NCBI GenBank assembly: GCA_038380795.1
Contig: CM076264.1
Span: 13,762,001 to 13,826,000, forward strand
DNA length: 64,000 nt
Origin: Pyrocephalus nanus
Lineage: Eukaryota > Chordata > Aves > Passeriformes > Tyrannidae
Direction of reading: 5' to 3'
The notes beneath the pieces were generated by a model. It was not told the DNA's origin. It searched no databases and was given only the letters and a program-made list of their open reading frames with translations. Positions 25,501 through 38,039 of this stretch are shown here, piece by piece; within the stretch, counting starts at the first letter, position 1, and the number at the start of each line of letters is the position of its first letter. The translations under genes were made by a program, and so were the position numbers.

Positions 25501-28185
25501 TGCTGCAAATAAATTTCTTGGGCCACAGGATTCTTTGTGTGGACAAACGGCACATGTAACATAACAAATAGCAAGCTTTTCATGCAAGATCAATTTTCAA
25601 AGAGCTTGTGAATGTCTCTCTCCTGAATTTCTTCTTCAATTTTCACTTAAACTACCCTGAGTCTTACATACGGAGAAAGAACAAGCTTAATCGGGGCAAC
25701 TGTTAAGCCTTTCATCAATTCAATTATCCGTTAAAGGACTCACTCGTTGAACTTAGCCATAAAATGTTAGAGTTGCAGTACTGCTCCTGTCTATCAGCTT
25801 GTGTCCCTGAATTCTTTGTACCCCTGGGGGATGTTTCATCTTTTGAGAAATGTGATAGTCTGCCTTTTGAGACTGGCCTCGGCACAGCTCCATAACCAGT
25901 ATATTGACAGACATTAGGTAGCGTGCAAAGTGAAGCAGCTCACAACTTGTGTCTGTCAAACCGCTTTCTTCTTCAGACACAGGATCTTTAAAAACTATTA
26001 CAGGACCTTACATTAATGACATCAGGTTTGGTTTTGGTTTTGTTTCTGTTTTTTCCAAGGATCTACGGATCAACACCAGTATGACATTGTATGTCACTTC
26101 CCAGTATTTTTACTTTTTGGAAAATATAATTTAAATATTATCATATCTCTAAGCATACACAGGGGAGGAGAATTCACTGATACTGCCAGTATTTCTCACA
26201 TTTTCTACTGAAATGTGAGTAGATTATTTCTGAATTTGCAGTTTCTTTTCCCTCCATTTTGAAGAGCGATAAAGAGAGTTACCTGTTTCAAAGTGAATTA
26301 AAACCAATCACATCACCACTAAGAATATACTAATTTATAAAAATTTATAAAAATTTAATTCAAACCAATGCAAGACTAGATGTGGAATATTACAGGCATC
26401 TTCAAGAGGTAAACCATGATTTCAGATTTTGTAAGACACAGAGATATGCAGCTGTATTGACATCCATGCTTCATTTTGGGGATAACGCTATACAGACTGG
26501 GCAACACTATGATTCTCTCCCTGTTTTACCTTACCTGAATATCACTGTTTCTGTGCCTCAGCACCCCAGCTAGGAGAATATGATGGTTCAGATCCTCCTG
26601 AAAATCACTTTCATATAAAATTCAGATATCTAAAAAGATAATAGAAAACAGCAGAATTACTTCTTATGTTGTTCTTTTCCTCCTTATTACAGTCTCTTCA
26701 AGATCACACTGCCAAAATACCAAAAGACATGGTATCCAAAATTGATTTTCTGAAATTTTAGTTCAGAGGAAGCAACTCTCTTGTGGAGATATCTAAATCT
26801 ATAGATGTGACCACATATTTTAATTTCCTGATTTTAACCAAAGTCACCAGTCTAATGCTAACACAATGTACAAGTTGGACTTCGAGATTTCTTGCTATTT
26901 TATGGCCTTTTAATCTAATGTTCTTGTATAGGATATTTAAGAATGGTGCATCTGCATAATGAAGTGATAAAATCCTTCAGTCAGGGGCTGGAAGTGAATT
27001 TAAGAAAGGACTTAAGAAATGTACATTTTAAATCAGCCTTAAAAATCACTGGCAAATATTCCCCAGACAAAGTAGTGAATTCCCTGCTCTAATGTAGTCC
27101 AAAATACTTAGGTTTTGGTACTGGGTTCCTGTCCTTTCTCTCAGTGAAATAATCATGTGTCCAGTTAATGGTGGACTATATTGCTGTCAATATCACTTTC
27201 AAGTTATTAGGTCCAATCAATGCTGGATGAAAGGAAAAAAGGTGGTCAACAGGCAATCTAGCTTTCAGTTTAACACTCCCTTGAGGATTTTCATTATCCT
27301 TTCCTTTTCTGTTCTCAAGGTTAGCTCTAGCTAGACTATTTGTAGCTTCAACTTCCTGGAGATAATGCACATCCACAATAGCCTTGCTCCTCCAACACCA
27401 GCGTGCCCTTCCACCTGAGTAAGCAGAGTCCTGTCTTTTTTCTATTATTTGTGACCTTTTCCTGGGTTAAAAGGTGACTCCTGAAGCAGACAGGTTTCAC
27501 TTCTTATGGTGATTGCGGTGCAAAAAGCACGCTTCTACCTTGTTAGAAGTGACATCACTGTACATTAAAGACATCATATCTCCTTTCATATTAAAATGCC
27601 TGTCAGTTCTGCTGCTCACAGGCTGTAAATCTGCCACAGTATCCTGTGCTTGGGAGATTTCATTATGAAAATATGGAAGATAAGCACTCTGCTTTACTGT
27701 CAAAAGGAAAAAGTAGTCTGGTAGTAATGAGGTTACTTTAAAAATAAATACACGATTCCTCAAACATGGATTACTTGATGTGGGGCAGTTTTCAAGAGCA
27801 ATCTTTTTTATTTTAATTCCTAAAAACTTTCAAGCTTAAAAAAAATGAGTAAAGGATGAACATACAGTCCTGTAGAATTTATTAATGCATAGATTTTGCA
27901 CATGCTCATGCAGTAAATCATTAGATTTTCCCTTTGGGCTTTGGTCCTCCAGCCATGAGAGAAATGACATACTAGAACTTAACCCGTTTTTCATCTTTAT
28001 ATCATATAGATACAAATGTTCTTTGTGTCTATGTTCTACAAATCTTGCATGTTCTGCAAGAATGGGACAACATTCAGCTGTTGTGAATGTGACTTTAGAA
28101 AATATAGTCAGTAGATAAATACCTCCTGAACAGTGAAGAAAAATATAAATAATTATTGATCATTTTCCCTCATGACATTATTAGG
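22561..28185. other. Intergenic, no gene recognised
   Basis: AT-rich non-coding sequence. No frame resembles a known protein and none is bounded by matching splice sites. Short A-runs and A/T words only. Confidence 0.65.
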
Positions 28186-28189
28186 ATAT

Positions 28190-28375
28190 TAATAATACCT
28201 TGCTATTATATAAAGTTTTCATCCATTGATCTGAGAGCACTTTAGATATATCCTTCTTCTTGTTTTACAAAGGATGAAGTGAGACACAGAGATATGAGAT
28301 GGCCTGTCTTAACATTTGAGAGCAGCTCAGCAACAGAAGTGAAAAGAGATCCTCCATCTCTGGACTAAGCTGTCT
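28190..28375 (+). repeat. MIR-like ancient repeat
   Basis: The blocks 'CATCCATTGATCTGAGAGCACTTTAGA', 'TTGTTTTACAAAGGATGAAGTGAGACACAGAGA' and 'AGCAACAGAAGTGAAAAGAGATCC' keep the order and spacing of MIR/L3-type repeats ('atctcaaagcactttaca...ttttacagatgaggaaactgaggcacagaga...'). The copy is strongly diverged. Confidence 0.55.
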
Positions 28376-29367
28376 GACACTTGAACTTCCTCACTTAAAA
28401 CTGGAAATTTGCATTGTTTGCTGCAGTAACCCTGAGTTATTTACACAGCATGTGATTATTCATTTATTATTCATTATTCAATAACCTGCTAAAATTATCA
28501 CAGATATTTATTTATTTAAAAAAATAAATTAAAATTCTCCTTATCCATTTTGTGCAAAAATACTAACCCACTGCTACTTCCCCATTAGAATCCCCTCCAA
28601 TCAAGGAAACTTCAGCACGTGGACACAGCACAAGTGTTTTCAAATTTCATCCTCCAAATGCCACACTCCATTGTTGATACTCTGTTAGAGGAGCTGAAAT
28701 GAGTAGCTCAGGAATTATTTATGGACAATGAAGCCTTTCACCTCCAAGGCATCAATTTTAATGACTGAACCCTATATCCAAGGACTGAAATATATATTTA
28801 GGCTGTCCTCTGTGTATTATGTGAAATCAATTGGTAATGTCAGTTCCAAGTAGAGTAGCACCCAGGTGAAAGCCACGGGGCAAAAAACCCAAAACAAAAC
28901 AACCCTCTCCCAAGAAAACAGAAACAAACCCAAGAAAATTATTTGGATGAGGAGAGTGAATGCATAGGAAAAACATAGTAGCTGAGGAGATGACATGGTT
29001 GGGATATGGTCTGATGAGGTGAGACCGGAGGATTGCACATATGTCAAGGAAGAAACCAAGAACATGTGTCACTCAGTGGAGCCGGAAATGAAATGAAACA
29101 AGAAACCAAAGAAAAGCGATGCGTGGTATAATCACAGCTTGCTTCTGCACTTTCCAGTTTCTCCTGAATGCAGAGGGGATTTTCTTCCTCTGCTTTGTAC
29201 TGTGTAGTCCTCTGCTGATATAGAGTAGAGCAGAGAGAAGTAATGAGAGCTATAGTTCTTTAATGATCCAAGTCATAAGGATTTATTTTTACAGCAATGT
29301 TGCCAACACCTTCCTAGCTACACTGACCAGGCTTTTGTATCATCTGTCATTTTGCTCAGAAGAGCCT

Positions 29368-30770
29368 TGTCGTGGTTTTGCCCACCAACCCATCCCTGGG
29401 GCTGAGGATGGTTTTGTCCAGGTGATTTCCGGACAAAAAGGCCAATTAAAAAATCCAGTGACGCCTTTGCTAAATATATCTTTAAGAAAACGGAAGAGAA
29501 GACTTGTTGCACAGTTGAAAATTAGGGGCACAGCCATGTAGGGGAGAGAAGCGGCAGGCCCAAAGAGGGCCAAGGCCCTCTCCTCCCCCGGCTTGGGCTG
29601 GGTGGGGGGCAGGTGTAGCACTGAAGCCCTCCCTTTCTCTCTGGTAAGAGAGTGAAGAAAAAAAAAAAAGTTTAAAAGACTGACTACTTGGACAGAAACC
29701 GCTGCAGAGAAATTCCAGCCAAGACATAACGGAGCTTCCAAGGTCGAAGCTGGTAGCTGGAGGAGAGAGAAGAAAATTCGAAGGAGGGAGAGCTGTTTCT
29801 TCCCTTTCCGCTCTCGCTCTCTCCTCAGCAGGGAAAAAGACTGAAAAGTAATCCCTGCTACTTGTAAAAGTTTGTTGGGCTAAGGAGACCCCCCATGCAG
29901 CTCATAGTGGAGCTTGTGAATAGAATATACCAGAGAACCGAGACTTCATGAGAAAGACTGAGATAAGGCAGAGTCCTGTTGAAGATTTTGTGACCCTTGA
30001 AAGGGATGATGCTTATGCCGGAGCAAGGACAGCTCGAATAAGCTTGAGATCTGTGTGTGGGATCCATACTGCTCCTGAAGATTTATAGCTTTAAGAGAGA
30101 GAGAGAATCTCATGCTGGAGCGAGACGGCCCATGTGAGATGTTGGGATCCGTGTGTGTGTAGATCCATGCTAGACCCATACCGAGAAGTCTATCAAGGAC
30201 TGTTTCTCCCATGGGGAGGGACCTCCATAGGGAAACAGGGGTGAACTCTTAAGCCATTATCCCCTGTAACCCTGTAGTGAAGATCCATAGTAAGCAAGTG
30301 TCCCCTTGCAAGCCTATGGAAGGAAGACCCTTCAGGACCTGGGTAACCCCCAGCCTTCAGTCTTAGCCCAGGAGGAGGGTAAACCCAGCCCTGGGAGTCG
30401 ACACAGAGCAAGAGAGAGAGAGAGAAAAAGTTCCAGCTGCAACGAGAATGCTGCTGCTACTGAAGATTTGTTACTGGAGAGAGAGAGTTGGAACTCTGAA
30501 AATGGAGATTGAAACCACTTCTCCTCCTTGGACTGGTATAAAGGGGGGAGGAGTATTTCTGTAAATAGCACTTTAACTTGAGTAGAAATTGTTGTAGATA
30601 TAGTTCTTTAGTTTTTAACTTGTTAATAGTTTTTGTTTTACTAGTAATAAATGTTCATACTATTTTCCCCAAATCCTGTCTCTCTCTTTTGTCTGCATAA
30701 ACCTTCTCTTAACAAGTAGTAATTGTGTGAGGGGTGTGAAAGCAAATTGACCCAGAGCAAAACCACAACA
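29368..30770 (+). mobile_element. Long solo LTR of an endogenous retrovirus, 1,403 bp
   Basis: The element opens TGTCGTGGTTTTG and closes CAAAACCACAACA; these 13-bp ends are inverted copies with one mismatch. A TATAAA lies at 30,537-30,542 and an AATAAA at 30,646-30,651, giving a U3 of about 1.17 kb, an R region of about 90 bp and a short U5 on the plus strand. Flanks AGCCT (29,363-29,367) and AACCT (30,771-30,775) match at four of five bases and are a likely target-site duplication. The U3 holds several GA-repeat tracts (about 30,096-30,106, 30,411-30,424 and 30,477-30,488). No retroviral coding region adjoins it, so it is a solo LTR. I do not know the family name. Confidence 0.75.
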
Positions 30771-31989
30771 AACCTTTTGAACATTTCCATCTCCAGTCAC
30801 AAACCTTGTCCCTGCTGAGTGCTTTCTTAGCATTCTCCACTGTTTTCTACATCCATGCAGGTCCAACAGCAGCAGCAAGGGTGCAGTTTTTAATGACTGT
30901 GGTCTGGATTGCTACAAGCACTTTATGCTACTGGCCCCTAAATTTTCTAGGTAGTATCAGGTGAGTGAGAAAAGGTGGGGTTTTGCCCTGAAGCTCCTAC
31001 AGTTCCTGGGACTAGTGGAGCTGCACTGATGGCACAGATGGCAGTTTTGCCTGAAAGGCGTAAACCAGGCTGTGGAACTGTGAGTCAGTTGCCCTGCATC
31101 ATTCCCCTCTCCTAGAAGATAACATTCCTTTATACCTGTTATTGGAGATCTGGAAGAGTTAGTACCTAACCTTCAGTATTGTTTTATATAATTTTTCCAG
31201 TAATATATATTTTCTTGTAGAAGCAGACGAGACTAAAGTATATTTCGAATATTTTCTTGCACGTGTGAACACTAGGGAATCACATCTGAACATTTTGTTT
31301 GAGGTTATGCTACCTCTGAAACTGCAGGCCCTGGGGACTGGGTCACAGGCAGCCACACCAGACTGACAGATCTATATTTATAGATAGCATCTTTATTTTC
31401 ACTAGTGTATCCACTGAATTTATAATAAAGTTAAAAAGATAAGAGAGCTCTAAAATGTAGTCCATTAAAAATTAACATTTGACTTAATATGAAAGTTTAT
31501 GCTTTTGTTCCACTCATAACAAAACTGATTTCATAAAAATACAGTTTCTAGTCCTCCCTTTTGATTTTACCCACTTTTGGTTTTACATTACAAAAGAAGC
31601 ACATTATATTTCATACCCTTAACCTCAGAAATAACTATTTTTAGTCAATGGCCAAAACTTGGGGCCCATTGGAAAATATCAGCTCACAAATGCTCTAGGA
31701 GCAACCTACCATTGACATCAAATTGCATTTTATTTCTAAAGAAATTGAACTCTCCTATTAGTAAAGGCACAGAAAGAACACAGTGATTATAATATAACCT
31801 CCATTATTTTAAATACTTAGTTGCTTCACATCATGGATTAACAGTAGATTAAATATTTAATATTACTGAAACTCGGAATATTTGAGAGTTTTCTGCATAT
31901 GTTTTTCCTCTTTTCCCTCCACTTAAAAAATAATTTATACTTATAAAAATAGCTGCTTCCATCTAATCAAATTTCGATTAATTGAGTGT

Positions 31990-32070
31990 GGGAACCAAGC
32001 CACTGAGGATGTGATTCACCCAAGGTCACCCTGGAAGCCTCTGACAGAGGCATATGAGAACCCAGGTATT
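31990..32070 (+). repeat. MIR-like SINE tail fragment
   Basis: About 80 bp follow the MIR wording 'cttgcccaaggtcacacaggaagcctgtggcagag...gaacccaggt' with scattered changes. Short and old, so the call is tentative. Confidence 0.45.
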
Positions 32071-33199
32071 TTGAATTACAACAAACACTATCTTTGCCTG
32101 TTTCCAGTATTTACACAAAAGTAATGTGTATCAGCAGGGTAAGCATGGACTTGGTAGCCTCCACACGTGCCTTCCAGTCTTGCTAATATCCAGGAAGGTG
32201 CTCCTCACATAGACAAATTGAAATATCATTGTATACTTATTTTCTCTCTAACATTTGATTATTATTTCTTCATTTGAATTTCAGTATGTCCAAGGAGGTT
32301 CTACATACTGGACAAATATAAAATACCAAGAAAACCAAAGGTTTGCAAGTCCAGAGCTTGAAACCTTGATCTCTTTGTTCATATTTTCATTTTCCAGTAT
32401 TTTTTCTTGGTTTTTGTCAGCAAATGCTTTGGATTTCCCAGTTATTTACACTTCTTTTTTATATATGTTGTGGTCGGTGTCACCAAAACTCAATTTGCTC
32501 CTAATACAACTATTACTTAAACTGTGCTAGCTGCTCCATAAGAGGAATTGGCACTGCTGGGTTCAGGCTTACATCTCAAAATTTCTAGAAGACTGAAATG
32601 TGTGGATGAGAAAAACCTGCTCAATTTATTTTAGGCTTGATCCTTAATCTGCTGCCTGCAGAAATCCATGAAAAGGCTCTTGGGATTTTTCTGGGGAGTA
32701 GCAAAAACGAATTTCCACCTCATATGAAATACTTGTGGAGGGTCAGATAAATGGAAAAACTGATTTGAGAGGCTGGAAGAAGTCAGATGATGGCAGATCC
32801 AGTCACTTCCCAAGAAGAGACTTAATTATCCTATGAGTCAGATGATACTTCTTCCCCCGAGTATCAACTTGGTCCTTAAGTGGAAAGGGTTAGAGAAAGG
32901 GACAGCAAGGTGGCTGAACACTTTCTAATCTTCCCTCTTCACTGAATTTCAGGACATGGGATGGATTGTTTTTACCACACTACAAATTAGAGTTGCCGCA
33001 TGTTTACTTTATATCCCCAGGTCAGAAGCATTTCTGGGAAGCTGGGGACTAACCTTGTAAATGGCTTTACACTAGCAGGTCAGCTTAAAGCAGCCACTTC
33101 AGCTCATGTCTGTGCTTAAATTTGACATCAGAGTTTTCAGCCTGAGGTACTGAATTAACGTCAAACTGGCTATGGAAAAGTTTAAATTGCAATGTCTTC

Positions 33200-33241
33200 T
33201 GGAATTGATATTCCAGAACTGATATTGGAATTGATATTCCA
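33200..33241. repeat. 16-bp direct repeat, near-palindromic unit
   Basis: TGGAATTGATATTCCA occurs at 33,200-33,215 and again exactly at 33,226-33,241. Each unit has GGAAT/ATTCC arms around a 4-base centre, so either copy could form a small hairpin and the two could bind the same dimeric factor. No function is known. Confidence 0.85.
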
Positions 33242-34212
33242 CTGGAAATTCCAATGGAAAAAACCCAGAGAACGTGTATTTACTCTGATGTTAGTATTTT
33301 AGAAAGTCTAAGCACAAAAGGCTTTGCTCCATTTCCACCATATTTTAGGAAAAAACATCTAGCTAAGTGGTGCAAAAAGAACCCAGTGGAGCTTCCAGCC
33401 TTTACTTAATAGAAAGCACAATTTTTACAGGATCTGTAAAACTATATTTTAACCGGACAAAAGTAGAAGAGACAAACATGTGACGAAAGGTCACCATGTC
33501 ACTTAATCCATATAGGAGGAGATGGACATCCCAAAGTGGTGATCACAGTGCAAGAACTTGAAGAAGACAAAATTTTATTAGGCTCTTCTGTCTAAAATCT
33601 GCATTTTAGCACAAAACCAACACTTTGAAAGAGGTTCATTTTAAAAATGCATTAATAATAAATATTATTATTATTCTCAATAAAATTCTCAATAAAAATT
33701 GAGCACATGGTAGGAAATCAGCAGTTCTGATGATCTAAGCATGGCATGGAAAATAATGTTGGATAACTAAGCTTTCATTTATGGGGAAAAAAATCTTTGG
33801 TCTTTTACTGTATAGGTACAGACAGACTATCACTCAAATGCTGAAAGGCTTGAACTCCCCATCCAAATGCAAGGAAAGGGGAATATCGAACCTCTTAAAG
33901 CTCATGAAAAAGCTGGTCCCTTGGGGAAGCCAAAGAGTGTATTCCCAGAAACTCAGAGGGAGTTGAAGTGAACTCTGAAAGTTTCTAAGGATCTTCCCTT
34001 TCTTTTGTACAGAACTGAAAGTTTAGGAGACAGAGAGAAAGCCTCAGGCTGAGTTCTCACATTATTCTCCCCAGCTCCCTAAAGACCTGCTGACAGTTTC
34101 TCGCTCACCAGGAAATTTGCGGAAGAAGAAAAAGAGAGAGGCCCCAATACTTTCTTTCTCTTGCTTCTCCCTGCACCCTTCAATTCCTTAATGTCCTATT
34201 CCTCACCTTCAG

Positions 34213-34519
34213 AGCATCAGAAGAAGACTTCCAAGAAGCACAAATCATAGCAAAAGAACACAGGTCCAGGAGGAAAAAGAAAGGGACAGAGGGTATGGGG
34301 GCTATGACCACTCCTGAGGTCAGCTTCAGCAGTCCTGTGCCAGAGTGCAAATCCGGCATGGATCTGATCTATGCCCTGCACACAGCACAGCCTCTGAAAA
34401 CGACAAGTCACAGCCCTCAGCCAGCCATGCCCACTACCCTGCTATCAGTCAACAGTCTGGAGGACCTCAGCAGTGAGGGGGAAGCCAATCCTTGCTCTTC
34501 GGAGTTCTTTCAGGACTGA
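34213..34519 (+). other. Candidate unidentified coding exon (terminal)
   Basis: A pyrimidine-rich tract ending CACCTTCAG places a good 3' splice site at 34,211-34,212. From there an open frame of 101 codons runs to a TGA at 34,517-34,519. The translated product begins ASEEDFQEAQIIAKEHRSRR, then a KKK basic patch, then a Ser/Thr/Pro-rich part, and ends with an acidic SLEDLSSEGE-type segment. Its composition is balanced and unlike the random frames around it. I recognise no family, see no convincing upstream exon in phase, and see no nearby AATAAA. It could be the last exon of an unannotated gene, a decayed pseudogene, or chance. Confidence 0.25.
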
Positions 34520-37500
34520 AAAGCAAAAGCTTTCGTCATGAGCTTCTCCCTTAGGAATCCTATGGGATAGGTGTGGAGAAAGCATGTACTGTAGAAAGCA
34601 GACAGAAAGGATCTGCAGCCTGAGTGTTTCATCCCGAATCAACCGGAGGAATTTTGAACCAGGCCAGTGGGTTGGCTGATTGTCCAGCCACCAAATCAAT
34701 TGCTGAGAAGTTCTTAAAGCCAAGTAGTGACAACTGTCAGTCTAACATTTGTATTTTTGGTGCTAGCTGACCAAGATAGATTACTGTTGAGATCTCAGGA
34801 GTATTTTCAATAGCTTACAGAGGCATCCTGAGTACAGAAAAGTAATTAGAAAAACTTCTACTGGCTTCAGTGGGAGCAGAATCTCCCCTTCCACCTCTCA
34901 AACCCCAAACATACTATTGTGTTTACTTCAGGGCCCTCAGGAAACCCTGCAATAACGGTGCTAATCTTGAATTGTAGAGCTTCTCCACCTCGACACTATT
35001 TCATCGAGTCCGATATCTCCTTCTGCTCTCTCACTCTCAGAGGCTCTGGACAAGAAAAGCTTCCCTGCATTTGGAACTTGACCTCTTACTTTATTGCGTA
35101 ATTTTCAATATTTTTTTTCTTTTTTTCTAGTCTAAGAAGGCACCGAAGTTGATTGTTAAATTCATGGGGTATGCTGGGATTATAGCCAGAATGGGTTTGT
35201 CCTCTCTGACACAAGTTTCAGGTGAGGACTGTTTAAAGATTGTGACCTTCTTCCATCTATTGGTTGTAGCTGGGGACTGTTTAGGCTGAATTTAAAATGT
35301 ACCACAGAACTCTTTCATCATCCCGATTGGTTTTCATCTGCATTTAACTTACATAAACAATGTACAACTCACAAGAAATAGAAAAATTGGACACTCCTGA
35401 CACATTCTGTGTTCAATAGCCTCCTTGTTCTATGGAAATGCTTTTATTTCATGTAGCTGGTAGGGAAAAACCTTCCTAACTTTGAAGTGAATTTTAGCGC
35501 ATTGATGAGAGAGAGAGAGAGAGAGAGTGAGAGTAAAATTCCATTTCATTTTTAAAGTTAACTGTAAAGTTTTAATTAAGTCCTCTGAACAAGGATTCAG
35601 TGATGCTTTATGTTTAAGAGTTAGCAATAGTACACGAACCACTGACTTCATTCATTAAGTTCAGTTGACAAAGGCCAACACAACTCTTTTCTCTGTAAGT
35701 TTGTAACCATTTATGTTTGAGGTGAAGATGTTAATATGGAAATTTTGTGAGCTGGGAACAGCTACGAACTCTATCATTGTAATTTATGACCTTTCATCTG
35801 AGGCCAAATGTAAAGGCAATTGCAATTGTTCTATATCTCAAGGCCAGCACATAGCAGATGTGTGAAATTTGGAGTGCTAGACATAAACTTTTATTACCAA
35901 ATTATAAATAATTTCTACCACTTACAATGTTCACCTTTCAAGTTCATCTTGATTAAAATGCAAGGGCAGCATCTCACTGATTTCCATAAGTTACACAGCG
36001 GAAAAAGTTCTGTCATAATACACTGGGAAAGGATAAAGCAATGCAGTGTTTAAAAGAATCTACTGACAGCCAGGTATGCAATGGTTCAGATCAAAATCCT
36101 TTTTCATCTAGATGACAAAAAGCAAAAGACAATTATTAGCCAATGACATCTGAATTCTATTTTCACTCTTGAAGCTTTGTAATCCTTAGGAAGTCCACTG
36201 CATGTGGATTACTTAAATCCTTTGAAGACCATCTTAGTGAGGTCACTGGGGTTTTGCCACTCAGGAAATAACACATTCTCTAGGTTGCCTAATAACTGCT
36301 GTGAGGGCATAATATTCCTGAATGTATAAGGTGGGAATTGTCTTTCCAGGTGCAAGTCATGCTACCCCAAAATGCTCAGCAACATATGCCTTCCTGCAGG
36401 AAGGTTGATTTGCCTCTAGGAACAGCACGTGAGACTGCTTCAAGACCTATGGCAAATGAAGGAAAATTAATGAAGATTTGGGTTTGTGACTTGGTCTCAA
36501 ACTATAAGAAAGGGGAGCTAAGGATACAAGATTTGCCAATCTCAATGTCTGTGATAGAAATTAGATATGTTAGTGAGGCTAATAGGTTGTGAAGCAGGAA
36601 AGTACAAGGATTTTGTTGAACGACAGCAGACAACCAAAGTATCCATAATTAAGGACGTACCTCAGCTAGCTCGAAAGCGGGCTATTGAGCAGAAGGCAAA
36701 ATAGCTCATCAGGTTCTAATGGCTCAAAAAAACCCCCACAAAACAAAACACCCAACAACAAAAAATAAATACAAGCTCTGAAGACAAACTCATAAGAAAG
36801 AAAACAAAGAGGAAGAGTCACAAAACATAAAACATCCCTGTTTGGATTTGTGAAATTGCAGGTTTACCAGCCCAGGCATGAAAATTCACTTTGCCCAATC
36901 TTTATACTGGAGATTTATAACAATGAAAACCAGGATATTTCCTTATCAAGACATTAAGCACTGAAGCCAGGCAGCCAAATAAAACTTTGCAAGCCTGCTC
37001 CCCAGAGTAACTATTTTATGTTCCTTTTCTGCTTCAAGTACTAGATATAATCAAGCACAGTTGGATGCTCCTGATTAACATGACGGTTGCCTGGAAACAC
37101 GGGCACAATGTGGCCCAACTTTGCTGTCCATGCCTGTGCTTGAACTCTGGGACAGGCAGGTGAATGAGGCTGGGCTTGCAGTCCTGGCCTCTTAAAGCCC
37201 TTTAGTCTAAGCTTTGGGGAAAAACAATTGTTACTGGACATGTGTTCAAAAAGAGAAGATAAACAACTTTGGAAGGAAGAGGGAATACAAACCCGTATTC
37301 TGAAAAGCCATGGTACATTTTCTTTGTATCACGAGAATTGAGAGTTTCGGCAAGATACTAAATTAATAATGGAATAATAATAAAAAAAAAAAAATCTAGT
37401 CCAGAAACTTTCACAGATGATTAACTCCTGTCACAGTACCACATCCCTTAAAAAAAAAAAAATTAGCTGGAGGAAAGAAGAAAAAACAGGTGAGATGATG

Positions 37501-37755
37501 GGGAGAAACAGAAGATGAGCTCGGCTTCTTCTTGTGCCACATTCTTCACAGGTGACATTTGAAAAAAAAAAAAAAAAAAAAAACAAACCCAAACAACCTT
37601 AGTTTCTATGTTCAGTAGAACAAAGTTCCCTGTGCAAATTGAGCAGCACCTTCTTGTCTGGTCCTGGACAGGACACCTGTGAGGTGTTCACCACGTCCAT
37701 GATAAGGCCCACGTAAGACAAGATCATTTGGGAATCAATAGGATCTTAGAGCAGT
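34520..37755. other. Intergenic, simple repeats
   Basis: Non-coding. Contains a (GA)n microsatellite at 35,506-35,527, a C/A-rich stretch at about 36,725-36,775, and A-runs at about 37,380-37,393, 37,449-37,462 and 37,561-37,582. No exon recognised. Confidence 0.65.
35506..35527. repeat. (GA)n microsatellite
   Basis: About 11 GA units followed by a short GTGAGAGT tail. Confidence 0.9.
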
Positions 37756-37759
37756 ATAC

Positions 37760-37987
37760 GATTATATACTGGATCGTATTGGACATTAGGAGGAATGTCT
37801 TCTCGGAAAGGGCGGTTAAACATTGGAATGGGCTGCACAGGGAGGCAGAGGAGTCACTGTCCCTGGAGGTGTGTAAGGAAAGACTGGATGTTGCGCTCAG
37901 TGCCATGGTCCAGTTGAAACGGTGGTTTTCAAAGGTTGGACTGGATGATCTCAGAGGTCTTTTCCAACCTAACTGATTCCATGATTT
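37760..37987 (+). mobile_element. CR1 LINE 3' end, 5'-truncated
   Basis: Clear sense CR1 3' end: 'GACATTAGGAGGAATGTCTTC', 'CATTGGAATGGGCTGCACAG', 'GTCACTGTCCCTGGAGGTG', 'GGACTGGATGATCTCAGAGG', 'TCTTTTCCAACCTAACTG', ending in the terminal repeat GATTCCATGATT. A T-run follows at 37,986-38,000. The copy is well preserved, so it is much younger than the antisense CR1 copies at the left of the window. About 230 bp remain. It stops about 50 bp before the LSM6 CpG island. Confidence 0.93.
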
Positions 37988-38039
37988 TTTTTTTTTTTCC
38001 CACTAGAAATCTTTTTTTCCTATAGCATTTCTCTCCCTG

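Larger units (their letters stand above)
30771..34090. other. Intergenic with ancient repeat traces
   Basis: Non-coding. The segment at about 31,990-32,070 ('ATTCACCCAAGGTCACCCTGGAAGCC...GAGAACCCAGGTATTTTG') looks like the tail of a plus-strand MIR-like SINE. A 16-bp word is repeated at 33,200 and 33,226. There is a short ATTATT tract at about 33,662-33,676. No gene recognised. Confidence 0.55.

Noticed and set aside
29340..30571. Frames of 70-133 codons inside the long LTR
   Set aside because: They lie in the U3 of a solo LTR, show no retroviral protein similarity and have no independent coding evidence.
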